A DNA stretch of 64,000 nt from Pseudomonadota bacterium (GCA_023418595.1 JAEZZI010000009.1:25241-89240), one strand, 5' to 3'; counted from the first letter of the stretch, positions 26,656-36,000 are shown. Notes: a model not told the origin generated them from the letters alone. Translations and numbers: made by a program.

Positions 26656-27261
26656 TCAGTCGATCCGGTTGAACTTGCCGAAGTCGGGGCGCGGGCTGCG
26701 ATCGAAGATGGTCGAACGGTCCCCCTTGCCAAAGGTCGCGATGAAATTGACGGTGACGCCGGGCTGGTCGGCGAAGAATGCGTCGTTCACCTTGTCCGCG
26801 TCAAAGCCCGACATCGGCCCGGTGTCCCAGCCCAGCGCACGCGCGGCGATGATGAAATAAGCGCCCTGAAGCGTGCCGTTGCGAAACGCGCTGGTCTTGC
26901 GGCCCGCGCGCGCTTCTTCGCTGTCGCCTTCGAACCACGACTTGGCGTCGGTATGGGGGAACAGCCAGGGCAGATGCTCGTGGAAATTTTCGTCCATGCC
27001 GATGACGACGGCGGCGGGCGCAGCGCGAATCTTATCCGGATTGGTGCCGGTGGCAGCGTCGGCCAGCTGGTCCTTCGCCGCCTGCGACAGGCACCAGACA
27101 AAGCGAGCGGGCTGCTGGTTGGCCGATGTCGGCCCCATTTTCAGCAATTCGTAGATCGCCTTGATATCCGCCTCGGTGACCGGGGTGTCGTCATAGCCGT
27201 TATAGGTACGCGCGGTACGGAAGAGAGTGTCGAGTGCGGCGTCGTCGAGAGCTTTGGTCAT
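26656..27261 (-). CDS. Nitroreductase-fold malonic semialdehyde reductase (RutE/HadB type)
   Basis: About 201 residues from an ATG with AAGGA 7 nt upstream. RTARTYNGYDDTPV, MGPTSANQQPARFVW and GALGWDTGP-type stretches (ARALGWDTGPMSGFD) with FNRID at the end match the RutE/YcdJ branch of FMN nitroreductases, which reduce malonic semialdehyde. No rut genes are nearby, so the true substrate is uncertain. It follows a hairpin repeat that separates it from nfu. Confidence 0.85.
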   Translation of the reverse strand: MTKALDDAALDTLFRTARTYNGYDDTPVTEADIKAIYELLKMGPTSANQQPARFVWCLSQAAKDQLADAATGTNPDKIRAAPAAVVIGMDENFHEHLPWLFPHTDAKSWFEGDSEEARAGRKTSAFRNGTLQGAYFIIAARALGWDTGPMSGFDADKVNDAFFADQPGVTVNFIATFGKGDRSTIFDRSPRPDFGKFNRID

Positions 27262-27295
27262 AGGGAATTCCTTGAAAGATTGTCGCCCCCATCCA

Positions 27296-27370
27296 TTCGT
27301 TTCGAGCGAAGTCCAGAAACGCTTGGCTCGCGCTCCGGGCACGTTTCTCGACGTCGCTCGAAACGAACGG
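27296..27370. repeat. Hairpin repeat, GTTTCGAGCGAAGTCGAG family, copy 3
   Basis: Arms of about 26 nt with two or three mismatches (GCGAAGTCCAG opposite CTCGACGTCGC) around a 20-nt centre. It lies between the nfu gene and the nitroreductase gene, both on the minus strand. Confidence 0.88.
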
Positions 27371-27385
27371 GTTGGGTGGCGGGGT

Positions 27386-27961
27386 TCAGACCGCGCGGAC
27401 CTCGGTCACTTCGGGGACATAATAGCGCAGCAGCTGTTCGATCCCGTTCTTCAGCGTCATCGTCGACGACGGGCAGCCCGAACAGGCGCCCTGCATCTGG
27501 AGATAGACCTTGCCCTGGTCGAAGCCGCGAAACACGATGTCGCCGCCGTCATTGGCGACCGCGGGGCGTACGCGGGTTTCGATCAGATCCTTGATCTGGG
27601 CGACGATTTCCGCGTCCTCGGGGTTTTCGGCAAACTCGGCGTCGGCGGGCGGCACCGCGATGCCCGCTGCCGATCCGGCGCGGAACAGCGGCATGTTGGC
27701 CGAGAAATGCTCCATCAGCAGCCCGAGCACATCGGGTTTGAGGTCGGACCAGTTCACCCCCGGCGCGGCAGTGATTGAGATGAAATCGCGTCCGAAAAAC
27801 ACGCCCGTCACATCGCCCAGCGAAAACAGCGCGTCGGCAAGCGGCGACGCCTCGGCTTCTTCGGGAGACGCGAAATCGCGCGTTCCCGCTTCCATTACCG
27901 GCTGGCCGGGAAGGAACTTGAGCGTGGACGGATTGGGCGTGGTTTCTGTTTCGATCAGCAT
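27386..27961 (-). CDS. Nfu-type iron-sulfur cluster carrier
   Basis: About 191 residues from the ATG of MLIETETTPNPSTLKF. The N-terminal Nfu_N domain (PNPSTLKFLPGQPV, RDFISITAAPGVNW) and the C-terminal NifU-like domain with the cluster-binding CXXC in GACSGCPSST identify it. It delivers [4Fe-4S] clusters to target enzymes. It is not in the suf operon but belongs to the same pathway. Confidence 0.95.
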   Translation of the reverse strand: MLIETETTPNPSTLKFLPGQPVMEAGTRDFASPEEAEASPLADALFSLGDVTGVFFGRDFISITAAPGVNWSDLKPDVLGLLMEHFSANMPLFRAGSAAGIAVPPADAEFAENPEDAEIVAQIKDLIETRVRPAVANDGGDIVFRGFDQGKVYLQMQGACSGCPSSTMTLKNGIEQLLRYYVPEVTEVRAV

Positions 27962-28123
27962 GTCGCCCATGTGGCGCGGGCAGGCGAAGGGATCAAGGCA
28001 AGCGACGGCAACGAAGCGTTTTACGACAGCCTCGTTCAGCAACGCGCAAGGTGCAGGCGTCATCCTCGCGCGCCAGATCATTGCCGCTGGCGACACCGTG
28101 CCTCACCGCCTAGATTGGACCTT

Positions 28124-31009
28124 ATGAACAGCCCAGCCCGGCGTATCGCGCGCCTCTCGCTCGTCTCCCTCCTCGCCCTTTCGGTCGCGGCCAATGCGCA
28201 GACGGTGCAGACCGCGCCGCAGCCCGCCACCGTCACCGCGCCGCAATCGGCGGGGACGCCCTGGCTGTTTCAGGGCAGCGACATTCCGCCCGATCCGGCA
28301 TGGACGTTCGGCGTGCTGCCCAATGGCCTTCGCTATGCGGTGCGGCGCAACCGGGTGCCGCCGGGTCAGGTGTCGATCCGCGTGCGCGTCGATGCCGGGT
28401 CGCTGATGGAGCGCGAGAGCGAGCTGGGTTACGCCCATTTGCTCGAACATCTCGCCTTTCGCGGCTCCGAACATGTCCCCGACGGCGAATCGAAACGGGT
28501 GTGGCAGCGCCTCGGCGTCACCTTCGGGTCGGACAGCAATGCCACCACCACCCCGACCAACACCGTCTACAAGCTCGACCTGCCGACCGCGACCGACCAG
28601 GGTCTGGACGAATCGATGAAGATCGTCGCGGGGATGCTGGAGGCGCCGTCGATCACCACCGCCGCGCTCAATGCCGAACGCCCGGTCGTGCTGGCCGAAC
28701 AGCGCGAGCAGCCGGGGCCGCAGATGCGTTTCGGCGAAGCGTTGCGCGGGCTGTTCTTCGCCGGCCAGCCGCTCGCCGAACGATCGCCGATCGGCAATAT
28801 AAAAACGCTGGAAGCGGCGACCGAACAAAGCGTCCGCGCGTTCCACCAGCGCTGGTATCGCCCCGACCGCACCGTCGTCGTGATCGCGGGCGACAAGGAC
28901 GCCAAGCTGCTCGAACAGATGGTGGTCAAGCATTTCTCCGACTGGAAACCGGTCGGCGCGGCGACGCCGACGCCCGATTTCGGCAAACCCGATCCGTCGC
29001 AGCCAACGACCGCCGCGACGGCCGAGGCGTCGCTGCCGCCCGCGGTCAGCTTTGCCTGGCTGCGGCCCTGGTCGATCACCGCGGATACCATCCTGTTCAA
29101 CCAGGAACGCCTGACCGACCTGCTTGCTTCGCGCATCGTCAACCGGCGACTGGAAAGCCGCGCGCGGGCAGGCGGCAGTTTTCTGCGCGCCGGGGTCAGC
29201 CTGGACGATGTATCGCGATCGACCAACCTGACCTCGGTCTCGGTCTATCCGCTGGGCGACGATTGGGAAGCGGCGTTGAAGGACGTGCGCGCGGTGATCG
29301 CCGACGCGACGACCCGCGCGCCGACCCAGGCGGAGATCGACCGCGAACTCGCCGAGATCGAAAACGCGATGAAGCAGGGCATTGCCACCGCCCCCGTCGA
29401 ACCCGGCGCGCGGCTGGCCGACACCATGGTCGAGGCGGTCGACATCAATGAAACCGTGGCGTCGGCGCAGGTCAGCTACGACATTTTCAACGAGGCCCGG
29501 ACTAGGGGCATGTTCACTCCCGCGCGCGTGCTCGCCTCGTCGAAAAAGATCTTCGACGGCACCGCGCTGCGCGGCATCGTCAACACCCGCACGCCCGACA
29601 ACACCGCGACCGCGAAACTCGCCGCGGCGTTGAAGGCCGAAGTGACCGGTTCGGAGGCGCTCGCCAATGCCGAGCCGGTGTCGATCGACGACCTGCCCCC
29701 GCTCGGCCCACCGGGCACGGTCGTGGCGCGCCAGCCGGTGCTGAGCAATCCGGAAATCAATATCGAGGCGATGCGCCTGTCGAACGGCGTCAGCGTCCTG
29801 ATGTTTCCCAACGATGCCGAAACCAACCGCGTCTATGTCCGCGTGCGGTTCGGCAGCGGGTTGAAGGGATTGCCCGCGAAGGAGCAGACCGTCGCCTGGG
29901 CCGGGCCGATGGCGCTGATGCAGTCGGGGATCGGCGATCTCGACCAGGAAAAGCTCGACCGGCTGGTCGGCAACCGCAATATCGGGCTGAGCTTTGCGGC
30001 CGATGACGATGCCTGGATTCTGGGCGGACAGACGACCGCCGCCGATCTGCCCGATCAGTTGCGGCTGCTGGCGGCCAAGCTGACGCATCCGCGCTGGGAC
30101 CCCAATCCGGTCATCCGCGCGCGCGCCGAAATGCTGGCGGGCTATGCGGCGATGGAAGCGTCGCCCGACGGCATCCTTGCGCGCGACCTGGAAGGGTTGC
30201 TGCGCGACGGCGACCTGCGCTGGGCAACGCCGAGCCGCGCGGCGGTCGAGGCGCTGGACCCGGCATCCTTCCGCGCTTTCTGGGAACCGATCCTGAAGAC
30301 CGGACCGATCGAGGTGCAGATTTTCGGCGATGTCGAAAGCGAAGCCGCGGCGCAGGCGGTGGCGGCGACGTTCGGCGCCTTGCCGCCGCGCGCACCGGCC
30401 TTGACGCAAGGCCCGCCCGTCGTCGCACCGGCGCACCGCGAAACACCTGTGGTGCGAACCCACAGCGGCCAGCCCAATCAGGCCGCGGCGGTCATCGCCT
30501 GGCCGACCGGCGGCGGCAGCGCGGGGCTGGCCGAAAGCCGCAAGCTCGAAGTGCTGGCAGCGGTGTTCCGCGACCGGGTGCTCGACGAACTGCGCGAACG
30601 CACCGGCACCAGCTATTCGCCGACGGTGCTCAGCCAGTGGCCGGTCGGGCTCGACAGCGGTGGGCGCATCATGGCCATCGCGATGGTGACGCCCGACCAG
30701 ACCAGATTCTTCTTCGAAGCCGCGCGCAAGATCGCCGCCGATCTGGTCGCGACGCCGATCACCCCCGACGAACTCCAGCGCGCGGTGCTGCCGACGGTGC
30801 AACAGACGATGCGGATGTCGAGCGGCAATAGCTTCTGGATGCAGCAGACCGCAGGCGGCACGCGCGATCCGGCACGGATTCAGGCGGTGACGACTCTGGT
30901 TCCGGATTATCAGCAGACGACGCCTGCCGAAATTCAGGCACTCGCGGCGAAATATCTGGGCGCGGACAAGGACTGGTCGATGGTGGTGCTGCCGGAAGAT
31001 GAAAAATAA
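28124..31009 (+). CDS. M16-family zinc metalloprotease, two-domain
   Basis: Protein of 961 residues from the ATG of MNSPARRIARLSLV, a signal peptide ending near ANAQ. The zinc motif HLLEH is at residues 105-109 in YAHLLEHLAFRGSEHV. A second M16 half (about 520-950) lacks the zinc motif, as is normal for the pitrilysin-type layout, and contains RERTGTSYSPTV. It is probably periplasmic and processes peptides; the substrate is unknown. It is divergent from nfu. A repeat element follows its stop. Confidence 0.92.
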   Translation: MNSPARRIARLSLVSLLALSVAANAQTVQTAPQPATVTAPQSAGTPWLFQGSDIPPDPAWTFGVLPNGLRYAVRRNRVPPGQVSIRVRVDAGSLMERESELGYAHLLEHLAFRGSEHVPDGESKRVWQRLGVTFGSDSNATTTPTNTVYKLDLPTATDQGLDESMKIVAGMLEAPSITTAALNAERPVVLAEQREQPGPQMRFGEALRGLFFAGQPLAERSPIGNIKTLEAATEQSVRAFHQRWYRPDRTVVVIAGDKDAKLLEQMVVKHFSDWKPVGAATPTPDFGKPDPSQPTTAATAEASLPPAVSFAWLRPWSITADTILFNQERLTDLLASRIVNRRLESRARAGGSFLRAGVSLDDVSRSTNLTSVSVYPLGDDWEAALKDVRAVIADATTRAPTQAEIDRELAEIENAMKQGIATAPVEPGARLADTMVEAVDINETVASAQVSYDIFNEARTRGMFTPARVLASSKKIFDGTALRGIVNTRTPDNTATAKLAAALKAEVTGSEALANAEPVSIDDLPPLGPPGTVVARQPVLSNPEINIEAMRLSNGVSVLMFPNDAETNRVYVRVRFGSGLKGLPAKEQTVAWAGPMALMQSGIGDLDQEKLDRLVGNRNIGLSFAADDDAWILGGQTTAADLPDQLRLLAAKLTHPRWDPNPVIRARAEMLAGYAAMEASPDGILARDLEGLLRDGDLRWATPSRAAVEALDPASFRAFWEPILKTGPIEVQIFGDVESEAAAQAVAATFGALPPRAPALTQGPPVVAPAHRETPVVRTHSGQPNQAAAVIAWPTGGGSAGLAESRKLEVLAAVFRDRVLDELRERTGTSYSPTVLSQWPVGLDSGGRIMAIAMVTPDQTRFFFEAARKIAADLVATPITPDELQRAVLPTVQQTMRMSSGNSFWMQQTAGGTRDPARIQAVTTLVPDYQQTTPAEIQALAAKYLGADKDWSMVVLPEDEK

Positions 31010-31019
31010 TCACCGTTGG

Positions 31020-31126
31020 TGCTGAGCTTGTCGAAGCACTGTCCTTTTCTTGCGTAGCCTGGAAGGACAGCACTTCGATACGCCGCTACGCGGCTACTCA
31101 GTGCGAACGGGGTGGAGGTCGCTGAA
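31020..31126. repeat. Dispersed inverted repeat, GAGCTTGTCGAAGCACTGTCC family
   Basis: The left arm GTGCTGAGCTTGTCGAAG continues into CACTGTCCTT, which pairs with AAGGACAGCAC at 31061-31071. The right part then has a small inner hairpin (CGCCGCTACGCGGC). It lies in the convergent gap between the M16 and acyl-CoA ligase genes and is related to the element at 4618. Confidence 0.75.
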
Positions 31127-31131
31127 TTCAA

Positions 31132-32928
31132 TCACCCCTGTTTGTAGAGCGCGTCCAGTCGCTCGCCGTAAGCCGCGCGCAGCACATGGCGGCGAATTTT
31201 CAGGCTCGGCGTCAATTGTTCGTTCTCGATCGCAAACGGCGCATCGGCGAGGATGAAGCGGCGGACGCGTTCGGTGACCGACAGATCCTTGTTCACCCGC
31301 TCGACCGCTTCATTCAGCGCGGCGCGATATGCCTGGTTCTGCGCCAAGCTGACGAAATCGCATTTAGCGCCGCCCGACGCGCACCATTGCTGGGTCCAGT
31401 CGGGATCGGGGACGATCACCGCAGTCATATAGGGCTTGCGATCGCCATAGATCATCGCCTGGACGATCTCGTTCTGGAGGGTCAGCATCCCTTCGATCTT
31501 TTGCGGCGCGACGTTATCGCCCTTGTCGTTGACGATGATGTCCTTTTTGCGATCGGTGATCTTGATCCGCCCGGCCTCGTCGATCAGGCCGATATCGCCG
31601 GTGTGCAGCCAGCCGTCTTTCAGAACGCGAGCGGTTTCTTCCTCGTTGCGCCAGTAACCGCGCATCACCAGTTCGCCGCGCACCAGGATTTCGCCGTCCT
31701 CGGCGATCCGCACCTCCGTATTCTTGAGCGGCGGGCCGACCGTGTCCATCTTCAGCCCCGCCGACGGACGGTTGCACGAGATCACCGGCGCGGCCTCGGT
31801 CTGGCCATAGCCTTGCAGGAAGGTGAGGCCCAATGACTGGAAGAAATTGCCGACTTCCGGCGTCAGCGGTGCGCCGCCCGACACCATCGCCTTCATCCGC
31901 CCGCCGAACCGCTTCGAGATCTTGGGCTTCAATAGCCGGTTGACGATCAGGTTCATCGGCATGTCGCCGATCGCGACCTTGCCCGTTTCCGCCTTCCTGC
32001 CGCCGATCGAAACCGCGCGGTCGAGCAGATAGGCGGATACCTTGCCCTGCTTCTCCACCGCCTTGGTGATCCGGGTGCGCAGCACTTCGAACAGACGCGG
32101 CACGACGACCATGATGGTGGGGCGCGTCTCCTCGATATTCGACGCCAGCTTGTCGAGCCCTTCGGAATAATAGATCTGCCCGCCCAGCCCGATCGGGAAA
32201 TGCTGCCCGCCCGAATGCTCGTAAGCGTGGGACAGCGGCAGGAAGGACAGGAACACCTCGTCCCCCCAGCCGAAATCCTCGCTGATGACCGCGCAGCACC
32301 CCTCGACATTATGAAGGATCGCGCCGTGATGCTGCATCACCCCGCGCGGCGCGCCGCCGGTGCCCGAGGTATAGATGATGCATGCCAGATCCTCACGCTT
32401 GAACTGCGCGCGAGCCGCCGCCGCTTCCGGCTCGGTAGGGTGGTCGGCGATTAGGCTGGACCAGTGATGGAAATCGAGCGTGCCGGACTGACCGATCTTC
32501 AAATCCTCCATGCCGATGACATGGTGGAGATTGTCCGAATGCAGCGCGGCCGGAAGCAGCACCCGCGCCAGCTTCGCGGTCGATACGATGACCGCCGCCG
32601 CGCCCGAATTCTCGATGATATGGGTGTGGTCGCGTTCGGTATTGGTGACATAGGTCGGCACGGTGACGCAGCCCGCCGCCATGATCGCCAGGTCCGAGAT
32701 GCACCATTCGGGGCGGTTCTCGCTGACCAGCATCACCCGGTCGCCGGGTTTGAGACCGATCGCGGTCAGCCCCGCGGCAAGGCTCGCCACCTGTCGCGCG
32801 GCGTCGGCCCAGCTGATCGACACCCATGCGCCGCCCTGCTTGCTCCATAGAAACGGCTTCGTCCCCTGCTCCCGCGCGCGGGTGAAGAACATGGTGACCA
32901 GATTGGGGAAATGTTCGAGCTGCCGCAT
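31132..32928 (-). CDS. Long-chain fatty acid-CoA ligase (AMP-forming)
   Basis: Protein of 598 residues. The adenylate-forming motifs are IIYTSGTGGAPRGVMQHH (P-loop), GYGQTEAAPVISCN and LHTGDIGLIDEAGRIKITDRKKD. The layout with EVRIAEDGEILVRGELVMRGY matches the FadD15/long-chain branch. It activates fatty acids to acyl-CoA for beta-oxidation or lipid synthesis. It stands alone and is followed by a repeat. Confidence 0.93.
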   Translation of the reverse strand: MRQLEHFPNLVTMFFTRAREQGTKPFLWSKQGGAWVSISWADAARQVASLAAGLTAIGLKPGDRVMLVSENRPEWCISDLAIMAAGCVTVPTYVTNTERDHTHIIENSGAAAVIVSTAKLARVLLPAALHSDNLHHVIGMEDLKIGQSGTLDFHHWSSLIADHPTEPEAAAARAQFKREDLACIIYTSGTGGAPRGVMQHHGAILHNVEGCCAVISEDFGWGDEVFLSFLPLSHAYEHSGGQHFPIGLGGQIYYSEGLDKLASNIEETRPTIMVVVPRLFEVLRTRITKAVEKQGKVSAYLLDRAVSIGGRKAETGKVAIGDMPMNLIVNRLLKPKISKRFGGRMKAMVSGGAPLTPEVGNFFQSLGLTFLQGYGQTEAAPVISCNRPSAGLKMDTVGPPLKNTEVRIAEDGEILVRGELVMRGYWRNEEETARVLKDGWLHTGDIGLIDEAGRIKITDRKKDIIVNDKGDNVAPQKIEGMLTLQNEIVQAMIYGDRKPYMTAVIVPDPDWTQQWCASGGAKCDFVSLAQNQAYRAALNEAVERVNKDLSVTERVRRFILADAPFAIENEQLTPSLKIRRHVLRAAYGERLDALYKQG

Positions 32929-33002
32929 GGGGCCTTTTGCCTCTCGCTTATATCGTTGGCGAAAGGACTAGCCCCTTTGCCGGAGCGCGCAAGGCCGTAA
33001 CG

Positions 33003-33242
33003 TCAATCCGCCCTTCCCGGCATGGGATGGCGGTGAACGAGGATGTCGAGCAGCTTGCGCGGGGTCATCCGCGCGTTCCACGCCTTTTCATGGAAGAAAT
33101 AGGCGACCGCGTTGCACAGCGGCTCGACCAGCGCGATGCCGCCCGCGATCGCGACCGACCCGGTGAACAGATAAGCGACGGTGAAGCCGATCCCGAGATG
33201 GATCACCAGATAGCTCAATGTTTTCGCCAGATCGCGCGACAT
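33003..33242 (-). CDS. DUF2061 small membrane protein
   Basis: About 79 residues from an ATG with GAGGAG 8 nt upstream (an ATG 15 nt further is also in frame). Two membrane helices (LVIHLGIGFTVAYLFTG and AGGIALVEPLCNAVAYFFHEKAW) match DUF2061. Function is unknown. It lies between the acyl-CoA ligase and pyrD on the same strand. Confidence 0.88.
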   Translation of the reverse strand: MSRDLAKTLSYLVIHLGIGFTVAYLFTGSVAIAGGIALVEPLCNAVAYFFHEKAWNARMTPRKLLDILVHRHPMPGRAD

Positions 33243-33329
33243 GCGGAGTCTCCTCATGCGGGCAAGAATGCGCGAGCGGTGTAAATCGATCCAACCGATT
33301 GTCGCGAGGACAGTGATCGGGCCGGGCGA

Positions 33330-34313
33330 TCAAATCCCGTTCGCGATGCGGCGCGCGAGGCCCGGTCCTTCGAACACCAGGGCCGAATAGAGCTGGATCA
33401 GGCTTGCCCCCATACCCAGCCGCCGCCGCGCTTCGTCGGCGCTGTCGATGCCGCCTGCCGAGATCAGCGGGATCGCGCCGCCTGCGATCGCCGCGACCTC
33501 GCCCAGTTTTTCGCGCGCCAGCAATCTGAGCGGCTGTCCCGACAGCCCGCCGCTTTCGCCACGCCAGCGTGACAGCAGTTCGGGGCGCGAAATCGTCGTG
33601 TTCGACACGATCAGCGCATCGACGCCGCCATCGATCACCGTCCGCACGATCGGCTCGAGCGAAGCGCGGTCAAGATCGGGGGCGATCTTCAGGAACAGCG
33701 GCACGCGCCTGCCCGCGACCCTCCGCGCGCCGTCGCACGCCGCCAGCAATTCGCGGAGCATCACCGGATCCTGCAAATCGCGCAAGTTCGGCGTGTTGGG
33801 CGACGAAATGTTGATCGTCACATGGTCGGCAAGCGGTGCCGCCTTCGCCACCGCGGCTGCATAATCGGCGATGCGGTCGCTCGAATCCTTGTTGGCGCCA
33901 ACATTTACCCCCACCACGCCGCGCCGCCTGGCAGCCGCCACGCGGGGCAGCGCAGCGTCGATGCCGCCATTGTTGAACCCCATCCGGTTGATGACACCGC
34001 GATCCTCGGCCAGCCGGAACAGGCGCGGCCTGGGGTTGCCCGCCTGGGCAAGCGGGGTCAGCGTGCCGACCTCGACGCCGGCAAAGCCCAGCGCATGGCT
34101 CGCATCGATGCTTTCCGCATCCTTGTCGAACCCCGCCGCCAGACAGACCGGGTGCGCAAATTCGATCCCGGCGATCGTCACCGGGTTGCGTTTGGGTGGC
34201 GATCCCGCCCCCGGACATCCCGCCGCCTGCCACGCGGCCAGGCTGCGGATCGTCAGACGGTGCGCCGACTCGGGGTCGAGTTTGAACAGAAGCGGGCGAA
34301 AGGTGCTGAACAT
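33330..34313 (-). CDS. pyrD: Dihydroorotate dehydrogenase (quinone), class 2
   Basis: Protein of 327 residues. FMN and substrate motifs: VCLAAGFDKDAESIDA, EVGTLTPLAQAGNPRPRLFRL, NRMGFNNGGID, NKDSSDRIADY, the catalytic serine in NISSPNTPNLRDLQ, and SAGGIDSADEARRRL at the end. The N-terminal membrane-association helix (MFSTFRPLLFKLDPESAHRL) marks the membrane-bound, quinone-linked class. It oxidises dihydroorotate in pyrimidine synthesis. Confidence 0.97.
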   Translation of the reverse strand: MFSTFRPLLFKLDPESAHRLTIRSLAAWQAAGCPGAGSPPKRNPVTIAGIEFAHPVCLAAGFDKDAESIDASHALGFAGVEVGTLTPLAQAGNPRPRLFRLAEDRGVINRMGFNNGGIDAALPRVAAARRRGVVGVNVGANKDSSDRIADYAAAVAKAAPLADHVTINISSPNTPNLRDLQDPVMLRELLAACDGARRVAGRRVPLFLKIAPDLDRASLEPIVRTVIDGGVDALIVSNTTISRPELLSRWRGESGGLSGQPLRLLAREKLGEVAAIAGGAIPLISAGGIDSADEARRRLGMGASLIQLYSALVFEGPGLARRIANGI

Positions 34314-34465
34314 CGCGTTTTCGCATGGCGCAAGCCGCGATATTCGTCAAAGCCCGTGCCAAATCGATCCGAAATGGCGATTCCATCCAATACGAAACGG
34401 GTGCGAATCGATTATCCCATCCCTGCGACCCGAAGCGGACGTCATTGACGAACGCTTAACCCTAA

Positions 34466-34503
34466 TGGCTCTGCGGCCTTTCAGGCTGCAGGGCCATTTC
34501 TTT
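34466..34503 (+). terminator. Orphan terminator-like hairpin or attenuator
   Basis: A 9-bp stem with one G-T pair (34466-34474 with 34488-34496) around a 13-nt loop is followed by TTTCTTT. It lies between the divergent pyrD and AraC-type genes, 52 nt before the AraC-type start and on its strand, where no upstream gene needs a terminator. It could be an attenuator or end a small RNA. Confidence 0.4.
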
Positions 34504-34554
34504 CGGTGACGAAACGGGTTACAGTCGGCGTCCGTCAACAGGGGGACGGAACGC

Positions 34555-35403
34555 ATGTCGATGACGCTCGACTATGCGGTGCCTGGCGCTGGTGCCGCCG
34601 AGATATTCACGTTGTTCTATCATTTTCGCGCCGATGTGCCGCGCTTCGAGGATACTGAGCGCGCCGACCACGCCCAGCTGCGGTTCCGCCTGTCTCCCGG
34701 CGACGCGACCTATCATTTCGCCGATGGCAGCGTGCAGGAGGCGCCCGCGCACCATGTCGTCGGCCCGACCAGCGGCGCGATGCGCGTGGTGGCAGAGGGG
34801 CCGGTGGAGGTGTTCGGCGCAGGCATCACGCCCGCGGGCTGGGCGGCGATCACCGGTCGTGATGCCTCCGGCTTCCTCAACCGTGTCGTGGATGCAGCGC
34901 AGTTTTTCGGCGACGCGATCGCTGCGACCCTCAGATCGCTGCAGCACGCGACGACCATCGGACACAGGGTCGAAATCGCCGAAAAGATGGTCTCGCGACA
35001 TATCGCCCGCGCGCGGCGTCAGGCCGGCTTCGTCAAGCAAGTCGATGCCTGGCTCGCGGCAAGCCATTCTCCCGATGTCAACGATCTGGTAGCCGCGACC
35101 GGTCTGTCGCGCCGCCAGATCGAACGCCGCTGCAACGCGCTTTACGGCGCACCGCCCAAATTGCTCGCGCGCAAATATCGCGCCTTGAAGGCGGCCGTGG
35201 CACTTGCCTCACATGACGCGGACCCCGACACGCTGATCGAGCGAGGCTTTTACGATCAGTCGCATTTCATTCGCGAGGTGAAGCAGTTCACCGGGCTGAC
35301 CCCGATGCAATTGCGCGACCAGCCCAATCTGCTTGCGCAACTGACGATTGCCGGGCGCCATAGTCTGACCGGGAAAATAAACCCGATCATCTCGGAAACC
35401 TGA
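34555..35403 (+). CDS. AraC-family transcriptional regulator
   Basis: Protein of 282 residues with GGGGGAC-type ribosome-binding sequence upstream of the ATG. The N-terminal half resembles the DUF6597-like sensing domain (FTLFYHFRADVPRFEDTERADHAQLRFRL); the C-terminal AraC HTH domain has VNDLVAATGLSRRQIERRCN and FYDQSHFIREVKQFTGLTPMQLR. The ligand and target genes are unknown; neighbours give no hint. Confidence 0.9.
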   Translation: MSMTLDYAVPGAGAAEIFTLFYHFRADVPRFEDTERADHAQLRFRLSPGDATYHFADGSVQEAPAHHVVGPTSGAMRVVAEGPVEVFGAGITPAGWAAITGRDASGFLNRVVDAAQFFGDAIAATLRSLQHATTIGHRVEIAEKMVSRHIARARRQAGFVKQVDAWLAASHSPDVNDLVAATGLSRRQIERRCNALYGAPPKLLARKYRALKAAVALASHDADPDTLIERGFYDQSHFIREVKQFTGLTPMQLRDQPNLLAQLTIAGRHSLTGKINPIISET

Positions 35404-35446
35404 AAAGACCACGGTTGACGCGAGGGATCAACGCCCCCATCTGCCT

Positions 35447-35469
35447 AATCGGAACGATTCGATCCGATT
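35447..35469. promoter_or_regulatory. Candidate operator upstream of the Rrf2 gene
   Basis: AATCGGA at 35447-35453 and TCCGATT at 35463-35469 form a 7-bp perfect inverted repeat with a 9-nt spacer, ending 16 nt before the rrf2 start. Rrf2 regulators of suf operons often control themselves through a near-promoter dyad. This is a positional inference. Confidence 0.35.
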
Positions 35470-35485
35470 TAAGAACCATTCGCAC

Positions 35486-35998
35486 ATGCGCCTCTCCGCC
35501 CAGGCAGATTATGCCGTCGTCATGCTCAGCGCCGCGGCCCGCCATTGCGGCGGCGTCGCTCGGCTGAACGCGACGTTTCTGGCGGAGGAAACCGGCTTGC
35601 CGCTGCCCACCGTGCAGAAGCTGGTCAGCCGCTTGTCGGCGGCAGGCCTGATCGAATCGACGCGCGGCACCGGCGGCGGTTTCCGCCTGTCGCGTCCGCC
35701 CGCCGCGATCAGCCTGGCCGACATCGTCGAGGCGATCGAAGGCCCGATCGCGCTGACGGCGTGCGTCGATGCGGGCAAGCATGATTGCGCGATCGAGGGC
35801 AATTGCCGGGTCAAGCCGCACGCGAACGCGGTGAATGGCGCGGTGCGCGGGGCGCTGGCGGGGATCAGCCTGGCCCAACTCTCATCATACCCCGGCGAAG
35901 GCCGGGGTACGGTCGGCGAACCGGCGTCGCGCGCAGCGCGACCCACCGACACCCTTCCCAACTGGACCTCGGCCTCCGCCGGGGTACGGAGCTTGTAA
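35486..35998 (+). CDS. Rrf2-family [Fe-S] regulator of the suf operon (SufR/IscR-like)
   Basis: Protein of 170 residues. The winged-helix part has MRLSAQADYAVVMLSAAARH and TFLAEETGLPLPTVQKLVSRL, and the cluster ligands are C93, C101 and C107 (C-X7-C-X5-C), the pattern of alphaproteobacterial suf regulators. It probably represses or activates sufBCDS according to cluster status. The family domain ends near residue 134; the last 36 or so residues are encoded by a dispersed repeat (35888-35986), so this copy carries a foreign tail. The stop lies 2 nt before the sufB start. Confidence 0.92.
   Translation: MRLSAQADYAVVMLSAAARHCGGVARLNATFLAEETGLPLPTVQKLVSRLSAAGLIESTRGTGGGFRLSRPPAAISLADIVEAIEGPIALTACVDAGKHDCAIEGNCRVKPHANAVNGAVRGALAGISLAQLSSYPGEGRGTVGEPASRAARPTDTLPNWTSASAGVRSL
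35888..35986. repeat. Dispersed repeat, TACCCCGGCGAAGGCCGGGGTA family, inside rrf2 3' end
   Basis: The left end is a near-perfect palindrome, TACCCCGGCGAAGGCCGGGG followed by TA (35888-35909), and the right end repeats the same unit with base changes (CCTCGGCCTCCGCCGGGGTA, 35967-35986). The element runs through the final codons of the Rrf2 gene and reaches to 15 nt before sufB. Confidence 0.8.
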
Positions 35999-36000
35999 TC

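Noticed and set aside
28103..30802. Long open frame (about 900 codons) on the minus strand opposite the M16 protease gene
   Set aside because: It is Arg/Gly/His-rich, has no recognisable domain and mirrors the codon pattern of the plus-strand gene, which has a signal peptide and zinc motif. Such mirror frames are common in high-GC DNA.
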